Below are positions 1-11,013 of a stretch of 64,000 bases of DNA, piece after piece. Source of the DNA: Hyphodiscus hymeniophilus (Eukaryota; Ascomycota; Leotiomycetes; Helotiales; Hyphodiscaceae); contig VNKQ01000008.1 in the NCBI GenBank assembly GCA_016508695.1, positions 1,736,001-1,800,000 on the forward strand, written 5' to 3'. Numbering within the stretch: the stretch's first letter is position 1; each line of letters starts with the position of its first letter. The notes under the pieces are model-generated. The model ran no database searches and was not told the origin of the DNA. It was given only the letters and a program-made list of their open reading frames with translations. A program made the position numbers and the translations under genes.

Positions 1-82
1 GATTATCCTTTTGTGGGGTCGAGATTGGGAAGTTCAAGGGGGCATCAGTCGTTTCGACGTCCTCATCACCGCTGAAGGCCAT
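1..82 (-). CDS. 5' fragment of a gene running off the left edge
   Basis: Reading leftwards from an ATG at 82 gives 27 open codons to the window edge, beginning MAFSGDEDVETTDAPLNFP. The acidic, low-complexity start is typical of the N-terminus of a cytosolic or nuclear fungal protein, but nothing in it identifies a family. It is listed because the frame is open to the edge and the following gene is far away on the other strand, so 83-1059 could be its promoter. It could also be a chance ORF. Confidence 0.35.
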   Translation of the reverse strand, partial: MAFSGDEDVETTDAPLNFPISTPQKDN

Positions 83-1059
83 TGTACCAGAAACTATGGG
101 AAACAATCCACTTGTTGAGAGAATGATGGTTTGAACCACGCGGATTTCAAAGATTAGGATGAATTGAACACTTCAAATATCTCGAGGGTTAAGGTGCTAT
201 AAAAGCGAGACTTTTCGTGGATGAGATACCATTGCAGCCGCCATGACTCAAAGTCAGTCCATTGGATGTTGTGAATCACATACAAGGTCAGATGACCAAA
301 TTCTCACTTTCCGACCAAATGAAATAGAGAGCTCATGAACTGGAAAGTTGAGGCTCTAGATAATCACTTCCCATGACTTTGAGATTGTCTCATTCTCTCA
401 GCTTTGAGCAAGTCGGTGCACACAGGATTTGATTGCTTCATTCGTACGCTCGCGCCTTTGTACCGCTGCGCCAGTCTGTTGAGCTTTTTGGGAAAACTAT
501 GAACAACTTACTCTAGTTGACATTGCTTCTTTGAATCTGCCTCGAGCTTTCTTTTCATACGAGACTTAGTTGAATGAGATACTTGAAGTCCTGAGCACGA
601 CTTCCTGTTGAACGGCCCACTCTGAAATGTGGCGCATGGCACGTGCCGTGGTTGAAGTTCAGTGGCTGAGGCTTTCACATGTTTCACATGCAAGGGTCTC
701 AACGTTATTCCCAACCCAACTTTCTTATCGAGACTTTGCCTGGCCGTTTCCAACGTCGTTCTTTCTTTCAACCCCTCTATATTCAATACCAGCGGTTCAT
801 TTATATACTATGTCGTGGTCAATGATAAGATTGTTTCTTATCAGGGCTCCGTGAGCATATATTCTTCATTCGCATATAGATTTCGCTCTGTTTGAAATTG
901 CGACAAATTCCAGCCGCCGAATTTTGTTTATACTCCCCCATACTTTCTATACTGCATTCCTAGACCGCGATAAAGAACATTTACGTTCCAAAGGCAACAC
1001 CCTGTCGACGGCGGCGCCCCTTATATGCAGACTTCGCTCCCCGAGCAAAGCCTTCTTCA
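83..1059. other. Intergenic, probable divergent promoter region
   Basis: I see no convincing gene here. Three short ORFs between 508 and 895 lie in overlapping frames with no family resemblance. The stretch separates the leftward edge fragment from the rightward gene at 1060. A pyrimidine-rich, CA-containing segment just before 1060 looks like a fungal 5' leader. Confidence 0.5.
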
Positions 1060-2042
1060 ATGCTGTTCTCGATGCTGCCCTCCGCAGTTCAGTCTAGACT
1101 TCCAAGATTGTCTTCTCTTCGCAAATCTGTCAGCATGTACGGTCTTGCTACTGTGCGACGCGGGCATGGTTCTCGCGGACCTTGGTCAGGAAGTCGCACT
1201 CCAGACATGGCTATGGTGTTGAGTGGTGCCAGACCTACGGAAGAGCTGGGATATGAGATTGACTCTCTAAGTTCGGATGATGAATTGACAAAGTTGGACG
1301 ATGCTGGGATGCGGAGGCCCATGGTGGAGTTGACGGAGAGTACGAGTGGTATTGGGTGGAAGTTTGCAAATCAAGGTTAGCAATGCCTTACACTGTCAAG
1401 TGCTTTGAACTGAGGTGTCTCTTAGGTCTTAATCTTCTTTCCCTCACTGTGGAGGAATCCACCACCATGTCCCAAGATCCTCGATTTGGCAATCCGGACT
1501 TTGCTAGACAACTTTACCTTCACGCCCTAACCTACCTCATACGAGGTCTCCCCTCCGATCTCACGACCGAAGAACAGTTTAGTGTCCGTAGCGCCTTACC
1601 TATTGGTGTCGTGGATCCCCTTCAACTCAAAATGGACACTGGAATCGAATCTTCAAAGGCTCCTCGAGAGTCCGATGCCGAGCCCTCTCTCCTCCACCGT
1701 ACACTCGCGTCAACAATTGTTCAATTATTCATACTCTTCCAATTCCTCCTGCCATACCTGAAATACCTCCTCAGCGCAGCTTACCAATACGAACGTGAGC
1801 ACAAAATATCAGAGAAAGTGCTCAGCCAGAGCATCGAGACCGTGGATACAATTGGTAAGCGCAGTCTAAGTATCACGGGTGCCATATATGGAATGGGTGA
1901 TGGGAAGGTTGGGCAGATCATTACGCATGCGGCGAGTTGGATTGTCGAGGGCGTCACAGGCGGCATACATGAGGGTGTTGGGGAAGGAATGGTCATTATG
2001 GGGGCCAGACGAGCATCTCCCTCAGGGATTGAGAAACGATGA
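1060..2042 (+). CDS. Unknown protein, possible mitochondrial presequence and membrane segment
   Basis: Two exons, 1060-1375 and 1426-2042, joined by a 50-bp GT-AG intron in phase 1, give 310 residues. I do not recognise the family. The N-terminus (MLFSMLPSAVQSRLPRLSS) is rich in Leu, Ser and Arg without acidic residues, as in mitochondrial presequences. Near residues 205-230 there is one strong hydrophobic stretch (IVQLFILFQFLLPYLKYLLS), followed by a Gly-rich amphipathic region (GAIYGMGDGKVGQIITHAAS) that may also contact membrane. The intron junction restores GWKFANQG/LNLLSLTVEE without a stop, whereas reading through it stops at once. A start at 1135 in the same frame is possible. Expression and location are inference only. 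Confidence 0.7.
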
Positions 2043-2611
2043 AGATGAACCTGTGTCCATAGGCGGCTGCTGTTTATGATACCCAAGAGATATGTGGCGT
2101 TCTGATCTGGATTGTGATCTTAGAGTATGATTTATTATTAGACGTGGCAAAGTACAGAATAATTGACGAAAGACTATAGAATATACACCAATGCTTCAAA
2201 GACCAAGATTGAAAGTTTTAATTTCTGAGCAGTTGGATGGATCAAGTTCACCAGGCGGCTGTCAGTACCTTAGCTTCACCACCAGCATGCTTTCAAACTT
2301 CTCTGACGGTATACGAAAAGAGACGATGTTAAAACTCGAATTCACATCAGAAGCCCTTGCAAGGGCCTTATGGTAGGTTAGCTAGTTCCTAATATACGAG
2401 GTTAAATCAAAGGCATCGGTGCACGTGACTACCGAGCAATTTCGTGGACGAGCTAAAAATATGCTGAGCAAAAAAGTTATTATCGCGATATTCTGCCACC
2501 AGCAGGCCAATGCCAATCCTACGCAACTACATTCCTTGTCCAACTTCTTGTACTTTTGATATTGAAATTGTAATAAGGTGTACTTCATAGATTTGTTTTA
2601 TTCAATTTACG
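2043..2611. other. Intergenic; E-box upstream of MSS116
   Basis: No gene seen. The stretch holds the 3' end of the gene at 1060-2042 and the promoter of MSS116. A CACGTG core (about 2422-2427), the motif bound by Cbf1/bHLH factors, lies roughly 185 bp before the MSS116 start; its use is inferred only from the motif. Confidence 0.45.
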
Positions 2612-4767
2612 ATGCTCAACGTCTGCAAAAGAGGCCCGGCCTCGATATCGCGAATCTTCAGTGCAGCGGTTCGAACACCATCGACAAAGCTCTCGACACT
2701 CTCCCTATCATTTCAAAACCAAGCAAAGCCAGTTTTAGAGGCCAGATGGATACACGTTTCACCATTAAGGAGGCAAGAAGCCACCGCCCAGCGTTATGAG
2801 CACCCCCATGAACGAGCAGGAGCTGTCCAGGTTGAGAAATTTGATCAACTGATTGAACATGGTCTTGTACACTCCAATATCGTTAGAGCAATCACAGAGG
2901 GAATGGGGCATCATACCATGACACAAGTGCAGAGCTTGACTATCAATCAAGCGTTACAAGGAACCGATATGTAAGTCATCAATGCTAGGAAATTAAAATG
3001 TGGTCCTAACAATTCTACAGCATTGCGCAAGCAAAGACCGGTACTGGAAAGACAATTGGTTTCCTCCTTCCTCTCATCCAGAACATTCTTAAGAAAAGCC
3101 CTGAGCTGGCAAGCAGACAACGGTACTCGAAGGCTCGCACCTCCGATATTCGAGCCATCATCATCTCACCAACCCGAGAATTGGCAGAGCAAATTGCGGT
3201 GGAGGCATCGAAACTGTGCAGCAATACGGACCTCGTCGTGCAAGTTGCGACCGGAGGAAATCACAAAGGGATGATGTTACGGAAGACCCAGCGAGAAGGA
3301 TGCCATATCCTCGTTGCTACACCAGGAAGATTGAACGATCTTTTGACCGACCAATACAGCAGAATCTCTGCGCCAAATCTCACTACGTTGGTCTTAGACG
3401 AGGCGGATCGACTTCTGGATCAAGGTTTCTCGAAAGACATTGAAGATATCATTGATCTGCTACCAGATAGACGAGAGGTGGACAGACAGACTCTCCTCTT
3501 CTCTGCCACAGTTCCTCGCGAGGTCATGGGTCTCGTCCGAAGCACATTGAAGCCTGACTTCCAATTCGTTCAAACAGTCCAAGAAGGTGACATTGCAACA
3601 CATGAAAAGGTTCCTCAAAAAATCATTACGGTACCTGGACTCGAAAACATTATGCCATCCGTTCTCGAACTTGCCAAGCGTGAAAACGAGAAGGCATCTC
3701 ACGCCAGCCCTGGAGACAGTGTCAAGCCATTCAAAGCAATCATCTATTTCAACTCAACGGCAAATGTTATTCTTGCACATGAGGTTTTCCAAAACCTCAA
3801 GAGTGACGGGCGCGGCTTGTTCGGAAAGCATCCTCTTTATCCAGCTGAGCTTCTAGTGATGCACGGACAACTAACACAAGAACGACGAACACGCGCATCA
3901 GAGCGATTTCGAAAAGCCAAAACTGGTATTCTCTTCTCAACAGATGTCACGGCTCGCGGCATGGATTTCCCTAACGTCTCACACGTTATCCAAATTGGTC
4001 CCCCACCAAATAGAGAACAGTACATCCACCGTATCGGTCGAACAGGGAGAGGAGACCAGACAGGAGAGGGATATATTTTTGTGCATACATCCGAATTGCC
4101 AGTGGCACGCCGTCTTCTACGGGGTCTTCCGATCACTCCTGACGTAGACTTGGAAGCAGCAAAGGTTGACATGACAACTGAAGCTCAACTCCCTGCCTCA
4201 CTGGCTGCGACATTAGTGCAAATTGGTGATGCGACAAAGATGGTGGGCCGTGACATCAAAAACGCTGCATATCTGGCGTATCTGACGCAATCGCAAGCAG
4301 GCAATGCAGCCGGCATCATCGCCGCTCTGAATCAGTGGAGTAGGTACGGGTGGGGGTGGGACCAACCTCCTCAAGTCGGTGCTGGCTTGGCCCGGAGAAT
4401 GGGTCTGATGAGAGTACCTGGCGTGAATATCGGGTCAGGTGGTGGTAGCTCGAGTCGCGGGTTTGGTGCAAGAGATGGCGGCTTCGGAGACAGAGGCGCG
4501 GAAGGTGGTAGAGGAGGTCGTAGCTTCGGAGGTGATAGAGGCCGTGGTGGCTTTGGGGGGATAGAGGCAGTGGCGGATTTGGAGATGACAGAGGCCGTGG
4601 CCGCTTCCAGAACGCAGGACGTGGTGAGGGAAGGTCTGGTGATAGAGGCGATCGAGGCTTTGGTGGTGACAGAGGCCGCGGTGGCTTCCAACGCGGCGGC
4701 CGACGAGATGAGGAGGACTTCCCCTTCTAGAGTGTCTACTGATATATTTGATTCTGTCAGGATATAG
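2612..4767 (+). CDS. MSS116: Mitochondrial DEAD-box RNA helicase (Mss116-like), C-terminal frame disturbed
   Basis: ATP-dependent RNA helicase expected to help group I/II intron splicing and RNA folding in mitochondria. Exons are 2612-2970 and 3021 onward, with a 50-bp intron carrying TCCTAAC. The first 55 residues are Arg/Ser-rich and end in WIHVSPLRRQ, a typical presequence. Helicase motifs occur in order: AQAKTGTGKT (I), SPTREL (Ia), TPGR (Ib), LDEADRLLD (II), FSATVP (III), STDVTARGMDFP (V) and HRIGRTGRG (VI). The C-terminus turns into a Gly/Arg/Asp RGG-type tail. At a run of six G (4555-4560) the open frame leaves this RGG pattern and continues to a stop at 4767. One extra G would instead keep GDRG/FQRGG-like repeats and end at 4730 in DEEDFPF. 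I take the RGG frame to be the natural one. Product about 690-700 residues. Confidence 0.92.
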
Positions 4768-5230
4768 ATGGAGCTGTAGTATATGGCCCCGATATCTTGC
4801 ATGCCATGTACAAAAGCTGGGAATGTATTAACAGAGGCACGGCGTATTAGACCTTGGCTGGATTGGGTCTACAAATAGCATTGAGGAGCGTTCTGTTTGA
4901 TTGGGATTTGATGTCAAGAATAGTAATTCATCTCTACAACTCCACTTAAAGTTTATCGCTCGTATACTTCGTTATTTTTCTTTGAAAAAGTCCAAGTTCT
5001 ATATCGTGGAAAATTTAGATTTTGATCGGTTTTTGGATTTCCTTTACAAAAGTACCTCCAATGGTGTGCAAGCCTCAGAAGAGCGCATTACGTGAGTACC
5101 ACTTGACAACGCCATACTCCCTGGTATCATCTCTCATGCCCTGTGCATCCACATCTTATATCTGTCTTACAGAAGGACAACCATCGACCCAAACTGAACG
5201 ATTCGGAAGATTATCGTCTTTCGACTCAAT
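4768..5230. other. Intergenic between convergent MSS116 and PEX7
   Basis: Convergent 3' ends. The stretch around 4900-5050 is AT-rich and holds only short chance ORFs. No structured element was recognised. Confidence 0.5.
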
Positions 5231-6479
5231 TCAAGTGCCCATAATAGCCCTAACATCCCAAACCAGCAACCTCTTATCCCAACCCACGCTCGCACACCAC
5301 CCCTCGGCACCAAACAAGCACCAATCAACCCCAGTCACAAACTCCGTATGGCGGTCCATCCTACCCAAGTTTCTTCCTAGCCCCGACGTAGCTCCAGCTC
5401 CTCCCATACCAGGATGTTGGACTACGCCGCCCTGAACCTCACCTCCGTTACCCGTCGATCCATCGCTCCACACCCGCGTCGTCATGTCATAGCTCGCGCT
5501 CAGCAGAACATCGCTGAGATGCGGACTCCACGCGATCTTACGAACAGCGTATTCGTGTCCTTGCAGGACAGCAGTGGGACCCTGCTTGGGGGCCCGAATG
5601 TCGAAGGTGCGGATCATGGTGTCGACCCCGGCGGTCGCGATTGTGGTGCTGCGGTACTTGTTCCAATCATGGGTGAGGCACTCGGAGGGGGGGTGGGCTT
5701 GTGTTTGGTGGTGGAGGGTTGGGGGAGGACCATGGATGGGAATCAGGTGGACTAGATGGTTTGAGGCGGAAGAGGGGGTGCGGAGGTCGAAGATGCGCAG
5801 ATGCGAGTCGGATGCTACCGAAGATAGGATGGAAGGGGAGTGGGGAGAAAAGGCGGAGCTGTAGGTGCAGGAGTGGGTTGGTAGGGTGAGGACTGATGTT
5901 GGGCGTTGGGGTGACCACTGCATGGAGAGGTTAGCATCCACATTTAAGTCAGAAGAAAGGGACCTCTGCCGCTTGAGTAGGACTGAATGTGTTTTACGAG
6001 GCACATACGATTTTGATGGTTCCGTCCCAAGAGCTTGAGCAGAACGTATCCTTCGAGACTAAGTTCCAGCATGTAGAGTAAACTTCCCGTTTATGCTCTT
6101 GCCAGCTTTGGATGGGAAATTGGTCGGTTGAGATATCGTACAGCTTGACAGAGCCATCACCACTTGCAACAACAATTTGATGCTCATTCTGTTCGGACCA
6201 TGCAGTGTCGTAAAGGGAGTCTTGCGTGTCGAACCTGAACAGAGTCCACGCATTAGTTATTGCCCCGCAAAGTGTTTCCTCAATCACAGAGAGAGCATCA
6301 ACATGGGCAACACACCATTTCTCAGCCTGGATACCATTTGCAGTCAAGTTTAAGATATAAAGTCTTCCATTGCCCACCAAGCCAAAGTTCGCGCTGGCAG
6401 CGACGGCTATCCGAGAATCGAAGAAGGGCGAGTACTTGACAGCATAGCCGTTGAATCCTTCTGTCCGGAATTCAAGCAT
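5231..6479 (-). CDS. PEX7: Peroxin-7, PTS2 import receptor (WD40)
   Basis: Cytosolic WD40 receptor that carries PTS2-bearing enzymes to the peroxisome. Three exons in gene order: 6479-6316, 6234-6009 and 5917-5231, giving 358 residues. The N-terminus FRTEGFNGYAVKYSPFFD and the following VGNGRLYIL are hallmarks of Pex7. WD repeats follow, with SSSWDGTIKI, SVASDSHLRIFD, TAGVDTMIRTFDIRAP, SASYDMTTRVW and the closing SVGWDKRLLVWDVRA. Intron 1 (6235-6315, 81 bp) has an ACTAAT branch and no in-frame stop; removing it restores AEKWFDTQD, the family sequence. Intron 2 (5918-6008) joins TIKI to WSPQRP. The gene is divergent from the AlkB-like gene. Very probable, including the exon model. Confidence 0.95.
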
Positions 6480-6861
6480 TTCGTCTATCGTCTCTTGGTC
6501 ATGAAAGAATGGCTTGCATATTCAGACGGCTGGAGCAAGCAAGGCAAGGAAAGAGACGAGCGAAAGGGTTGCTGAGCGATTCAGTGTTCAGTGTTCTCAA
6601 ATCATCCTTCTTGATCAGAAGCTGATCACAGCCGAGGACTACAAATTGCCAGTTTGTGGCACGAGCGTCGCTGGAAGAGGTTCGCTTGGAAAAGGCGGTA
6701 AGATGAGAGCGCAACCTTTAAAGAAGCCACGTGAGACCGTGTTTATTTTCCACGCGTGGACTGAATGCTGTGAACTTTTGAATAAACTCATTTTAGTTCA
6801 TGTCATTGTAATGCAACTTCTTTCTTGGAATGCTCCTTGAAGAGCAGACTTGAACCCGGCA
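6480..6861. promoter_or_regulatory. Shared divergent promoter, PEX7 and AlkB-like gene
   Basis: About 380 bp separate two divergent start codons, so both promoters must lie here or overlap neighbours. A CACGTG core is visible at 6728-6733. Short ORFs in the stretch have no family resemblance. Confidence 0.5.
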
Positions 6862-8258
6862 ATGGACGCCTTTATATCGAGAAAGAAGCGACGGCTTTCC
6901 CATGAATCGTCTTCGACTCGTACCCCGCCACCCCGCATTCCGACAACATCAACCCCAACCCCTGAGCTTGAGCCAGAAGAAGAATCTACTGATTTCAAAC
7001 TGGCTATTTTATCCTCATTGCACCCATTTACTGATCAACAAATACTCTTGGATATCCTTTTGGCTCATGAAGGCTCGGTAGAGCGGGCATCAGCCTCCCT
7101 AGCTGCTCCTGAACTCTCCCCTAGGAAATACTCAACGATCGGCTATCAGTCCTCTCTGTCAACCTTTATCTCTCCAACTTCTACCAGTCCTTCCAAGAAA
7201 TCCAAGCTTCTCTCCAAAAAGGGGACTACTTTACGCCTCTATTCCCCGAAGATGTGGCCGCTCATACGCCATGTTCTATCATCCACAACTTCCTTCCAGC
7301 CGAAGAGGCAAATTCCTTGTTAAAAGAACTGCTTGGTGAAGCTACCTCCTTTGAAAGGATGAGTTTCAAGCTTTTCGACAATGTGGTGCAAAGTCCACAC
7401 ACGGCATGTTTCTATGTGGAGAACTACGCGGAGGAAGAGAAGCAGCGAACAGAATACATCTACAATGGAGGTCGATTGACGGTCAGATCCCTTAACATGG
7501 CTGCGTCATATCTCCTCTGACATCTCGCAGGACATCCGGCAATTCACCCCCAAATGCGCAAAACTTCTCCAATGGTCCAAAAAGCTGTCAACTCTGAGAT
7601 TCAAAAACGCATCAAAACCCACTACCCAGGTGGCGAGAAACTCAAATTTCAATCCCCTCACCCTTGGAAACCGAACGCCGCGTTTGTCAACTGCTACTCC
7701 GGCGGTGCCGAAAGCGTAGGGTATCACAGCGACCAGCTCACCTATCTTGGCCCCCGATCAATCATCGGATCCTTCTCTCTCGGCGTAGCACGAGAGTTCC
7801 GAGTGCGAAAAATCATACCACAGAACTCAGAAACCAAGGGCAAAAATAAAGATGACGCCGACGCAGCTGGTCAAATTGCTATCCACCTGCCTCACAACTC
7901 ACTGCTGGTAATGCATGCAGAGATGCAGGAGGAGTGGAAACATAGCATTGCGCCCACTCAAGCTATCGATCCGCATCCCGTGGCTGGGAACAAGAGGATC
8001 AACATTACATATAGAGATTATAAAGAAAATCTGCACCCGAAGTTCACGCCGAAGTGTAGGTGTGGCGTTCCGGCGGTTCTGAGGGTCGTGCAGAGGAAGA
8101 AGGAGAATTGGGGGCGGTATTTCTGGATGTGCCATGCGGGCAATGTTCCCGAGAAGGAGAAAGAGGGCTGCCCGTTCTTTGAGTGGGCGGTCTTTAACGA
8201 GGACGGGAATCCTGTCTGGAAGAAAGGTGGAGAGAAGGTGAGTGGGAGATTCGAGTAG
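6862..8258 (+). CDS. AlkB-type Fe(II)/2-oxoglutarate dioxygenase with CUE and GRF zinc-finger domains; two frame breaks
   Basis: AlkB-family enzymes oxidatively remove alkyl groups from nucleic acids. Residues about 50-90 (FKLAILSSLHPF...LLAHEGSVERASASL) look like a CUE ubiquitin-binding domain. The dioxygenase core follows, with the iron ligands in GYHSDQ (about residues 273 and 275), the later His in EEWKHSI, and the 2OG-binding Arg in KRINITYRDY. The tail has CRCGVPA and GRYFWMCHAG...GCPFFEWA, a GRF zinc finger. Exons are 6862-7481 and 7531-8258 around a 49-bp intron. Two single-base losses break the frame: one between 7201 and 7248 (best placed in the CCCC at 7244-7247) and one in the C run at 7547-7551. 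Adding one base at each closes both exons exactly (450 codons with stop). Either assembly errors or a recent pseudogene. Confidence 0.85.
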
Positions 8259-9609
8259 TACGTGCTCTCTTGAGCAGGGCATGGGTCTTCTACGACTACG
8301 TACATAGGACGACAGCCTATTCATACCATACTCCATCTTCGCTTTTAGTATTCCGACCTTCCCGAATCAAACCTATTTCGCACACCGAACGACTGTGTCA
8401 AACGCTTGCAAGGATCAGTGGACCACAACCTACGAGCTTCCCTCCCACTCCAAAGGCCAACACTTTAGTTAATGCATTGGATAAATTTCTGGTTTCCGAC
8501 TTTGCAACTAAGTACTTGTCCATCTTTCAATATGCTCAATTGTTTAAACTCAGCTGATCTTTTGCTTGTTGGAGATATACCAGTCACTTGGCCCCTTGGG
8601 GTTCGTTCAATATGAAAATATTGGGTTATCAGAGTGCTTCTGTAGGATTTGATCGCTATTAAAAATGTGCCTTTTACGAGGGGCTAGAGGCTAGAAAAAC
8701 GTCACAACGCACACTCGAGAAGTAGTCAATGCCTTCAAAAATCCATAACTTCACAAACCACGGAGTTGTCTTGAGGCATGACTTTCTTAGCCACTCTCCC
8801 AATTGACCTTGAACCTTGTTTGCTTGTTGATTCCACAAACTCAGAACGATGCGACGTGACGTTCTCAGCAGAGCCGCAGAGCGTGTTATACTCTCTTTAA
8901 GGAGTTTGGGATACAAACTCGTCTGCACGGTTCGAGTGCTTTCCAAAAAGTTTTGCAGCGACACTTCATCAAGGGTGATGTGTGTCGTGCGGGGCATTGA
9001 GTATGTAGGCAAAAAAGTAGTTTGAGGGTAAAGGGATTGCTGCAAGCTGCGTCTTTGACCTTAGTCCAGACAGTTTGGAGCAAAGGCTCAAGGCTGGTGG
9101 CACGTTTGCTAATGACGGGGTGAAAGGCAATGAAGACCAAACATACAAACACACACACACAAACGAAACGAAATCAGGCAAAGAACACACTTACAAAATC
9201 TTTGCTGTCTTCAAAGGTCAAAAGAGGGATGATTTCTGCTCAATATATAAACACAACATGTTAAGCCTTCTGGGCTTCTAGCACCATGAAGCCTAGATAT
9301 ATATACGAACTACAATGTAACGTCTTTCCTATGGTGTTTCCTAAACAGAATTACCATTATGGAGGACAATCCTTAGAAAACAAGAACATTGGACACTTAT
9401 TCACATGTCTTGCTAGAGATATAAAACCCGAGGCGGTGATGCGGCCGCCCCAGTTCGCGGCCCGACTCTCAATCGTAGAGGAATATTCACTCGACACCTT
9501 AGCATTGTTGACTTCTCTCATAAGCAAGACTGCTTTGGTTTTACTTTTCTTTAACAAACAACCTTCGCGCTTCGAACTTCGCACCCAACTTGACATCAAC
9601 TTCGCCAAC
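8259..9609. other. Intergenic, 1.35 kb, no supported gene
   Basis: The stretch separates the AlkB-like gene from the gene at 9610. Reverse-strand ORFs between 8674 and 9190 overlap each other in different frames and have no recognisable domain. A short AC dinucleotide run lies near 9150-9160. The last 60 bases before 9610 are C/T/A-rich like a fungal 5' leader, and the start has the context CCAACATGG. Confidence 0.5.
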
Positions 9610-10809
9610 ATGGGTGCAAACCAGTCAAGAGAGTCGGAGGCGCCCAATGCCGTAGAGACAAACACCGAGAAACCAAACAAGGTAAGACAAATGAGTTGTT
9701 CAGAAGTCGGAGATGATTCTAACGCGTCGAATCAGCCGACAAAAGTGAACAAGTCCAATCCCTTTGCGGGCGTAAACACCAGGAAGTACCCAAATCCATC
9801 ACGGTGTTTAAACGATGATGAGATCGCGGAGAGGATGTTGAAGTACAAGATCATCCAGTCCGTGACCCCGCAAACAGGGAAGACAAAGGCAAGCTTGGAA
9901 AAAGCATCCGACGTTCCCACCACTGAGGAAGTCAGTATTGAGGACGTCTCTCACACGAGAGATACGGTCACGAACAAGCGGAAGCTTGACGAAGCTGAGA
10001 TCGACGATAGTACCGAAATCGAAGAGTCGGCAAAAAAGAAGATTCGAACTGATGAAACGATTGAACATCCAGTCAGGAAAGGAAAAGGCTCCGGATACAA
10101 GTTCACCCTTCGAAACTTTCCTAGAGAAATCAACGATATCATCTACGAGTACGCCTTCCACAACAAGAAAAGAATGAGAATGAAGAAGTCTGCGCTTTTG
10201 AAGGCTCTTAAACCCAACTCGCGGAATGTACACGAAGGCGACAAAACCCTCTATGCAGCTGCCATGGTTGTCTATTACAAGACTACTGAGTTCAAGTTTT
10301 GTGTCTGGAACACTAGCCCGATGAGCACCATGTCGGAGGAGACATTGAAGATCATACGACACATGACCCTCGACGTTCCACCCCGCATCCAAAGCACTTA
10401 TTTCATCAGTGACAAGTTTGAATACACAACCAACGTCCGCTATCTCACCCTCACCTCCCATCTCACGGTTCCGCGTAACGGGATCCCTGTCACGGACGGA
10501 CACAACGCGCTCCCCATCACTGCCGAGCACATTCTCCCGTCATTTGGTAAACTTCGAACGCTCCGGGTAGAGTTCAGGTACCTGAATCATTGGTGGACTG
10601 GCCGAGAGGAGGATGATGCGAGAGAGATGTGCAAGGCCTTTGTGCCGCTGTTGGATGCCATGCTGGGTGTTCGTGCAGCGTGGGCTCATGAGAACCGGAA
10701 TACTGATATTTGGACGTGGGCTGCCGAGAAAGGAAAATGCTTCGAGATCTCAGAGGTGGAAAATGGTTCGGTGACTGACACGGATGAGACGACAGAAGCG
10801 AACATCTGA
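9610..10809 (+). CDS. Unknown protein with N-myristoylation signal and F-box/2EXR-like segment
   Basis: An unbroken 399-residue reading frame. The frame stays open upstream to 9286, but I choose the ATG at 9610 because it has a strong Kozak context and yields MGANQSRESE, a good match to the N-myristoyltransferase pattern (Gly2, small residue at 6). Residues 1-165 are hydrophilic with Lys-rich motifs (NKRKLDEAE, KKKIRTDE) that could act in nuclear import. From about residue 168 comes YKFTLRNFPREINDIIYEYA, resembling the start of F-box/2EXR-type fungal proteins that often bear an LP-x-E-I-R-x-x-IY pattern. The C-terminal half is a globular region ending WAAEKGKCFEIS. No function can be given; membrane anchoring is inferred from the motif only. 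Confidence 0.75.
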   Translation: MGANQSRESEAPNAVETNTEKPNKVRQMSCSEVGDDSNASNQPTKVNKSNPFAGVNTRKYPNPSRCLNDDEIAERMLKYKIIQSVTPQTGKTKASLEKASDVPTTEEVSIEDVSHTRDTVTNKRKLDEAEIDDSTEIEESAKKKIRTDETIEHPVRKGKGSGYKFTLRNFPREINDIIYEYAFHNKKRMRMKKSALLKALKPNSRNVHEGDKTLYAAAMVVYYKTTEFKFCVWNTSPMSTMSEETLKIIRHMTLDVPPRIQSTYFISDKFEYTTNVRYLTLTSHLTVPRNGIPVTDGHNALPITAEHILPSFGKLRTLRVEFRYLNHWWTGREEDDAREMCKAFVPLLDAMLGVRAAWAHENRNTDIWTWAAEKGKCFEISEVENGSVTDTDETTEANI

Positions 10810-11013
10810 AATATGGAGTGAACGTCTGAGGAGCAAGATGTATATTAGTTGTCAAATGGTTTTGACATGACTGAGGCTGATACCAAACAATAGGGATTGG
10901 GGGGGAATACTTTGAATACCAAGATCTGAGAGAACGTATTTGCTTGTAGGAGGGATTTTTCACAGACACTCCATCTCCAGTGTAGTGGTGCTAATGCAAC
11001 TAACGCACCATTC

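Noticed and set aside
4371..4802. 143-residue reverse-strand ORF opposite the MSS116 tail
   Set aside because: Its Pro/Ser/Leu pattern is the antisense of the Gly/Arg-rich repeats; no start context or domain.
9149..9160. AC dinucleotide run as a microsatellite
   Set aside because: Too short to be a distinct feature; mentioned only in the gap entry.
8674..9190. Possible small reverse-strand gene in the 8.3-9.6 kb gap
   Set aside because: Three overlapping ORFs in different frames, none with a domain, signal peptide or good splice sites.
9808..10530. 240-residue reverse-strand ORF inside the myristoylated-protein gene
   Set aside because: It mirrors the coding frame of the plus-strand gene, whose start context and composition are much better.
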